Shown: in pieces, positions 5,993 through 9,070 of the stretch
How the letters are laid out: each line of letters starts with the position of its first letter
Numbering within the stretch: the stretch's first letter is position 1
NCBI GenBank assembly: GCA_023128135.1
Contig: JAGMEO010000018.1
Span: 1 to 9,070 of the forward strand
Source of the DNA: Candidatus Bathyarchaeota archaeon
GTDB taxonomy: Archaea; Thermoproteota; Bathyarchaeia; RBG-16-48-13; JAGMEO01
Length of the DNA: 9,070 nt
Direction: 5' to 3'
The notes under the pieces: model-generated
Seen by the model: the letters and a program-made list of their open reading frames with translations, nothing else
The model's database searches: none
Told to the model about the DNA's origin: nothing
Position numbers and translations under genes: made by a program

Positions 5993-6020
5993 ATTTATAA
6001 AGCAATATATGTTACATATA
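5993..6020 (+). promoter_or_regulatory. Candidate TATA boxes for the kinase-like/ModE-like gene pair
   Basis: Two TATA-like elements occur on the plus strand: ATTTATAA at 5993-6000 and ACATATAAA from 6014. They predict starts near 6023 and 6044, giving leaders of 60-100 bases. The second would place the transcript start almost exactly on the tiny ORF ATG at 6042. Confidence 0.35.
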
Positions 6021-6110
6021 AATCTTGCGGTGCTATCAACAATGAGCTCACCAAAGAAACTAGAAGTATAATAATCTCCTATTTAATTGAAGAAATCATC
6101 TGATGAAGCT

Positions 6111-6115
6111 GGTGA
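6111..6115 (+). promoter_or_regulatory. Ribosome-binding site selecting the ATG at 6124
   Basis: GGTGA ends eight bases before the ATG at 6124. The in-frame ATG at 6103 has no comparable upstream site, so the shorter protein is preferred. Confidence 0.5.
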
Positions 6116-6123
6116 AACAGAAA

Positions 6124-6903
6124 ATGAACATTAAACGAAATGAGAATAAAACACATTTTCTCTCTACTTTAAGAAAGATGGCAAACGGAGCAAAATTCGA
6201 ATTCAAGGAAGATTTTTATTTAAATGAAATTGAAAGCCTCTCGATTATCGACAAACTTCGTCTGTCAAGTAAACATAATGAAGTGTATAAAATTAAAACT
6301 GAAAAAGAAACCTTTCTTGTAAAGAAATTTTTGGATAATCGAGCAAGACACGAATATAATGCTTTAAACAAAGCTTATGAAAAAGGTGTTAGGGTTCCAA
6401 AGCCTCTCATTTTAGTTGATAACAAGGTGTTAGTTACTGAGTTCATTGAAGGAATAAATCTTTGTGACCAGCTCAATAGGACCTTAAACTCGAAGTATTC
6501 TGATATGTTGGCAGAATGGTTTTCATCACTCCATTCTTCTTTCAAGAAAAAAAATGAAACACTAGTGAAATCGGAATCAATTCTTAGGAACTTTATTGAA
6601 GCACAAGATAATGTTGTTGGTGTTGATTTCGAATTTTCTCATTATGGCAATCCTATCAAAGATATTGGTGAAATATGCGCTTCAATACTAGACACAAATC
6701 CTATGTTCACAGAAGATAAATATTCTCTTTGTCGTAGGTTAATTCAAAGGTACGAGAAAAAAATGGGTGTAATAATATTAAAAGAAGTTGTTTTATGGAC
6801 GGTTAAAGCCTTGGAGAAGACTATGACTCAAAGACCGAATCAAAAGAAAATTCTTTCTGAAAAAGCTTATGAACTAAAAACAGGAAGAAAAAGTTTAGTT
6901 TAA
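6124..6903 (+). CDS. Protein-kinase-fold protein (Bud32/RIO/aminoglycoside-phosphotransferase-like) with altered catalytic motif
   Basis: Numbered from this start (259 residues; the alternative ATG at 6103 adds 7). A kinase N-lobe is visible: EVYKIKTEKETFLVKKF at 53-69 with the ATP-binding Lys67, and the helix RHEYNALNKAYEKGVRVPKP at 75-94 with Glu77. The hinge is VLVTEFIEG at 102-110. The catalytic loop, expected as HGDxxxxN, reads KSESILRN at 149-156: Asn156 is kept, but Glu151 stands for the catalytic Asp and the His-Gly pair is lost. The metal-binding Asp168 is present in GVDFEF, and DIGEICASILDTNPMFT follows at 180-196. The fold assignment is fairly firm. Whether it still transfers phosphate, and its substrate, is unknown. 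The gene is richer in A+T and lysine than its neighbours and is followed closely by the ModE-like gene. Confidence 0.75.
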   Translation: MNIKRNENKTHFLSTLRKMANGAKFEFKEDFYLNEIESLSIIDKLRLSSKHNEVYKIKTEKETFLVKKFLDNRARHEYNALNKAYEKGVRVPKPLILVDNKVLVTEFIEGINLCDQLNRTLNSKYSDMLAEWFSSLHSSFKKKNETLVKSESILRNFIEAQDNVVGVDFEFSHYGNPIKDIGEICASILDTNPMFTEDKYSLCRRLIQRYEKKMGVIILKEVVLWTVKALEKTMTQRPNQKKILSEKAYELKTGRKSLV

Positions 6904-6950
6904 TATTAGTAAATATTTTTAAAACAAAATATGTGGTGGAATATTTAAGA

Positions 6951-7298
6951 ATGGTCAAGATAAAAGTTGCGTTCAAGTTTTGGTTTGAAACTGAGGAAAA
7001 ATATGTTTTTGGGGAAGGAGCGTTAAAGCTTTTAGAAGAGGTTTCAAAATCCGGCTCATTATTGAAAGCAGCAAATTCTGTACAGATGTCTTATCGTTAT
7101 GCGTGGGGTCTTTTAAACAAAATCAAGAAAGCCATTAACTCCCCTGTCATTATCACTCATAGAGGTGGTAAGCATGGTGGGGGTGGATCAAGACTTACAG
7201 ATAAAGGGAAATTTCTACTTCAAAGTTATCTTAAAATAAAAAAAGATTTCAATATTCTATCAAAAAAACATTCAGAATATTTACAATCACACATATAA
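6951..7298 (+). CDS. ModE-type winged-helix DNA-binding protein, stand-alone N-terminal domain
   Basis: From the ATG at 6951 this is a 115-residue protein matching the ModE/LysR-type winged helix-turn-helix. It has FGEGALKLLEEVSKSGSLLKA near the start, the recognition helix region MSYRYAWGLLNKIKKAI at about 46-62, and the wing HRGGKHGGGGSRLTDKG at about 70-86. In bacterial ModE this domain is followed by molybdate-binding TOBE/Mop domains; here the protein ends after a short helix, as in many archaeal homologues, so the ligand is not evident. A GTG at 6933 would add 6 residues but lacks an upstream site, whereas GGTGG lies 11 bases before 6951. The gap to the kinase-like gene is 47 bases and contains an A+T-rich TATA-like stretch, so it could be an operon partner or have its own promoter. 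Molybdate or tungstate control is possible but unproven. Confidence 0.85.
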   Translation: MVKIKVAFKFWFETEEKYVFGEGALKLLEEVSKSGSLLKAANSVQMSYRYAWGLLNKIKKAINSPVIITHRGGKHGGGGSRLTDKGKFLLQSYLKIKKDFNILSKKHSEYLQSHI

Positions 7299-7328
7299 TT
7301 GATTATATATTCATCCAATCCATAAAGA

Positions 7329-7336
7329 TTTAAATA
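7329..7336 (+). promoter_or_regulatory. TATA box of the threonine operon
   Basis: TTTAAATA is preceded by the A-rich BRE-like ATAAAGA at 7322-7328. Transcription should begin near 7358-7362, leaving a leader of about 155 bases before thrC, which is long for an archaeon. The first tiny ORF starts at 7365, almost at the predicted transcript start. Confidence 0.5.
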
Positions 7337-7378
7337 GATATTTTAGCAAAAAGTTGCCTTCATAATGGAAGGATTGTC

Positions 7379-7441
7379 ATGACTGAATACCGCCAAACAG
7401 ATCAATTTCATTGGTTTCCTCCTGCGATGAGGGTTACTTAA
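7379..7441 (+). CDS. Possible 20-residue leader ORF upstream of thrC
   Basis: An ATG at 7379 opens a 20-codon frame encoding MTEYRQTDQFHWFPPAMRVT, ending TAA 73 bases before thrC. Its ATG overlaps (ATGA) the stop of a still smaller ORF, MEGLS, at 7365-7382, and GGAAGG at 7367-7372 could serve as its ribosome-binding site. Three of 20 residues are threonine, which is suggestive but not the dense run seen in bacterial thr leaders. It may be a regulatory leader peptide, a small protein, or chance. Confidence 0.25.
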   Translation: MTEYRQTDQFHWFPPAMRVT

Positions 7442-7505
7442 AGTTATTCCTAGTTGTAACTATCATTTGTTTGACTCAAAGATTTTTCAGAAAATATATT
7501 GAAAG

Positions 7506-7510
7506 GGTGG
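7506..7510 (+). promoter_or_regulatory. Ribosome-binding site for the TTG start of thrC
   Basis: GGTGG, within the purine-rich GAAAGGGTGG, lies four bases before TTG at 7515. No ATG occurs in frame until codon 112, so the TTG is the start. Confidence 0.6.
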
Positions 7511-7514
7511 TTTT

Positions 7515-8777
7515 TTGAAAACAATTTTAAAGTGCATAAATTGCGGCAAAGTTTTTCCTGAAAATATTACAACTTATAAATGCAGTCATTGTGGAGATCT
7601 ATTAGATGTAACATATGATTATCAAGAAATAGATCCAAGAGTTCTGAAAGAAGAGTGGAAATCAAGAAGCCTTGAAGTTTGGAAATACAAAGAGTTGTTA
7701 CCGCTACAGCCAATTAACCCAGTGACGCTGGGGGAAGGAGGAACAACTCTACATAACTGTAGCAAACTCAGTCGAATGATTGGACTAAAACATCTTTATG
7801 CAAAGAATGAGGGAGAGAACCCAACAGGGTCATTCAAAGACCGAGGCATGACTGTAGGTATAAACAAGGCTCTGGCGCTTGGAATGAAGATTACGGCTTG
7901 TGCTTCAACAGGTAACACTTCAGCTTCCCTCGCTGCTTATTCTGCAAAAGCAGGTCTCAAATGCGTTGTTCTCATACCTTCAGGAAAGATTGCTGCTGGA
8001 AAATTGTCGCAAGCAATAGCTTTTGGAGCCAAAGTACTAGCGATCAAAGGCAACTTCGATGACGCTTTAGTTATGGTTCAAAAAATATGTGAAAAATACC
8101 CTATCTACCTACTCAACTCTATCAATCCTTTTCGACTTGAAGGACAAAAAACTCTCGCGTACGAAGTATACGAGCAAATGAACTATTCTATTCCAGACAA
8201 TGTTTTCGTTCCAGTTGGCAATGCTGGTAACATAAGCGCAATATGGAAAGGCTTCTGTGAATTAAAGAAACTTGGATTCATTGAGAATTTCCCACGTATG
8301 ATTGGAGTTCAAGCTGAAGGGGCTTCACCAATTGCTTCAATGATTAAAGGAAACAAAGAAAATCTCGAACCTTTCATGAATCCAGAGACACTTGCATCAG
8401 CTATTAGGATTGGATCACCAGTAAATTGGAAGAAAGCTCTTAAAGTTGTTAAAGAATCAAAAGGTACAGTCATATCGGTTACTGATGCAGAAATAATTGA
8501 AGCTCAAAAACAACTTGCAAAAACAGAAGGCCTATTTGTTGAACCCGCTAGTGCAGCATCGTTTGCAGGATTGAAAAAGTCAATAGAGACAGATGAATTC
8601 TCTTCCTCAGAATCCTTTGTCTGTGTGCTCACAGGCAATGGATTAAAGGATCCCGACATTATTTCAAAGTATTACGCGAAGCCTATTGAGGTTGAGAACA
8701 AAATAGAAAGCCTTTTGGCTCAATTACAAGATATCCACAATGATCAGGAACTGGAGATTGAAGTAGCACATGGTTAA
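7515..8777 (+). CDS. thrC: Threonine synthase, PLP-dependent
   Basis: This 420-residue enzyme converts O-phospho-L-homoserine to L-threonine and phosphate in the cytoplasm, the last step of threonine synthesis. An N-terminal zinc ribbon (Cys7, Cys10, Cys23, Cys26), common in archaeal ThrC, is followed by the fold-type II PLP domain. Visible motifs are LGEGGTTL at 72-79, the PLP lysine Lys108 in TGSFKDRG, STGNTSASLAAY at 131-142 for substrate binding, the phosphate-holding PVGNAGN at 233-239, and EPASAASFAG at 343-352. Near the C-terminus, VLTGNGLKDP at 371-380 matches the family. The start is TTG. The last codons overlap the ATG of the ACT-domain gene by 8 bases, implying translational coupling. 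A long leader with tiny ORFs precedes the gene. Confidence 0.97.
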   Translation: MKTILKCINCGKVFPENITTYKCSHCGDLLDVTYDYQEIDPRVLKEEWKSRSLEVWKYKELLPLQPINPVTLGEGGTTLHNCSKLSRMIGLKHLYAKNEGENPTGSFKDRGMTVGINKALALGMKITACASTGNTSASLAAYSAKAGLKCVVLIPSGKIAAGKLSQAIAFGAKVLAIKGNFDDALVMVQKICEKYPIYLLNSINPFRLEGQKTLAYEVYEQMNYSIPDNVFVPVGNAGNISAIWKGFCELKKLGFIENFPRMIGVQAEGASPIASMIKGNKENLEPFMNPETLASAIRIGSPVNWKKALKVVKESKGTVISVTDAEIIEAQKQLAKTEGLFVEPASAASFAGLKKSIETDEFSSSESFVCVLTGNGLKDPDIISKYYAKPIEVENKIESLLAQLQDIHNDQELEIEVAHG

Positions 8778-9070
8778 AGTGGCAATTGATCTAGAACTCC
8801 AAGATAAACCAGGGCAACTAGTTAAGGCCTTGGAGTCAATAGCAAAATTCGGTGGAAACATAACTTCTGTCTATCATCATCGTGAAAGAATGAAAGGAGA
8901 AGCAGTGCCAATTTCTATAGGCTTTGAAATAAAAGATCCAAAAAGGACTAACGATATTATATCTACTATAAAAACGCAAGGTTTTACAATTCTTAGAACA
9001 GAGTTTGAACAAAAAACCTTCAATGCTACCGTAATCCTGATTGGTCATGTCTTTCAGGCGAACATAACAG
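8770..9070 (+). CDS. ACT-domain protein, probable amino-acid sensor of the threonine/homoserine pathway, partial
   Basis: The frame opens with ATG at 8770, inside the end of thrC (ATGGTTAA), and runs through the right edge with 100 codons visible. The N-terminus is a typical ACT domain: VAIDLELQDKPGQLVKALES at 4-23, containing the PGQL ligand-loop motif, then GGNITSVYHHRE at 28-39 and AVPISIGFEIKD at 45-56. After about residue 80 a second segment, FNATVILIGHVFQANIT, begins, as in archaeal ACT proteins encoded next to homoserine dehydrogenase. In the family, ACT domains bind amino acids and impose feedback control, here most plausibly by threonine on homoserine dehydrogenase, whose gene is expected just beyond the window. 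The assignment as an ACT protein is firm; the partner is inferred from context. Confidence 0.85.
   Translation, partial: MVKVAIDLELQDKPGQLVKALESIAKFGGNITSVYHHRERMKGEAVPISIGFEIKDPKRTNDIISTIKTQGFTILRTEFEQKTFNATVILIGHVFQANIT

Noticed and set aside
7426..7432. GCGATGA in the thrC leader resembling box C
   Set aside because: It has one mismatch to the box C consensus and no partner D box downstream at guide-RNA spacing.
8836..9048. Minus-strand open frame of 70 codons
   Set aside because: Antisense to the ACT-domain gene, which has clear family motifs and overlaps thrC in operon fashion.
1..9070. tRNA genes, CRISPR arrays, insertion sequences
   Set aside because: No T-loop-like GGTTCRANYCC sequence, regularly spaced repeats, or transposase motifs were seen by eye on either strand.

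Overview
This window is archaeal. It encodes TFB (archaeal transcription factor B), an aIF1/SUI1 with an N-terminal zinc knuckle, and an archaeal-type threonine synthase. Promoter candidates are of the TATA/BRE kind, starts are often TTG, and Shine-Dalgarno (SD) sequences are of the GGAGG/GGTGA kind. The gene content would suit an uncultured Thermoproteota lineage such as Bathyarchaeia, but that placement is a guess from style, not from any search.

Region 1 (1-3561, minus strand) is a tightly coupled operon. In transcription order it encodes homologues of the complex I / F420H2-dehydrogenase subunits A, B, C, D, H and I; the I gene runs off the left edge. Adjacent genes overlap by 1 to 4 bases or are separated by 2. 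The gene order and the NuoA/ND3 subunit are those of a Nuo/Fpo complex. The D subunit, however, keeps both CxxC pairs that bind the [NiFe] centre, and the B subunit has the hydrogenase-style CxxC instead of the tandem Cys-Cys of complex I. The complex is therefore best read as a membrane-bound, ion-translocating group 4 [NiFe]-hydrogenase with a complex I-like layout, probably exchanging electrons with ferredoxin. This is the most interesting system in the window. J, K, L, M and N-type membrane subunits would be expected beyond the left edge.

Region 2 (3562-4317) is a gene-poor stretch of about 750 bases. It holds candidate promoters for the hydrogenase operon, two adjacent hairpins and a perfect 16-base palindrome.

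Region 3 (4318-5866) is an information-processing cluster: aIF1/SUI1 and a small zinc-ribbon protein on the plus strand, converging on TFB on the minus strand with only 5 bases between stop codons.

Region 4 (6103-7298, plus strand) is a visibly more A+T- and lysine-rich pair: a protein-kinase-fold protein whose catalytic HGD motif has become KSE, followed by a stand-alone ModE-type DNA-binding domain.

Region 5 (7299-9070, plus strand) is a threonine/homoserine biosynthesis operon: a long leader with two overlapping tiny ORFs, threonine synthase, and an ACT-domain protein that overlaps thrC and runs off the right edge. Homoserine dehydrogenase is the likely next gene.
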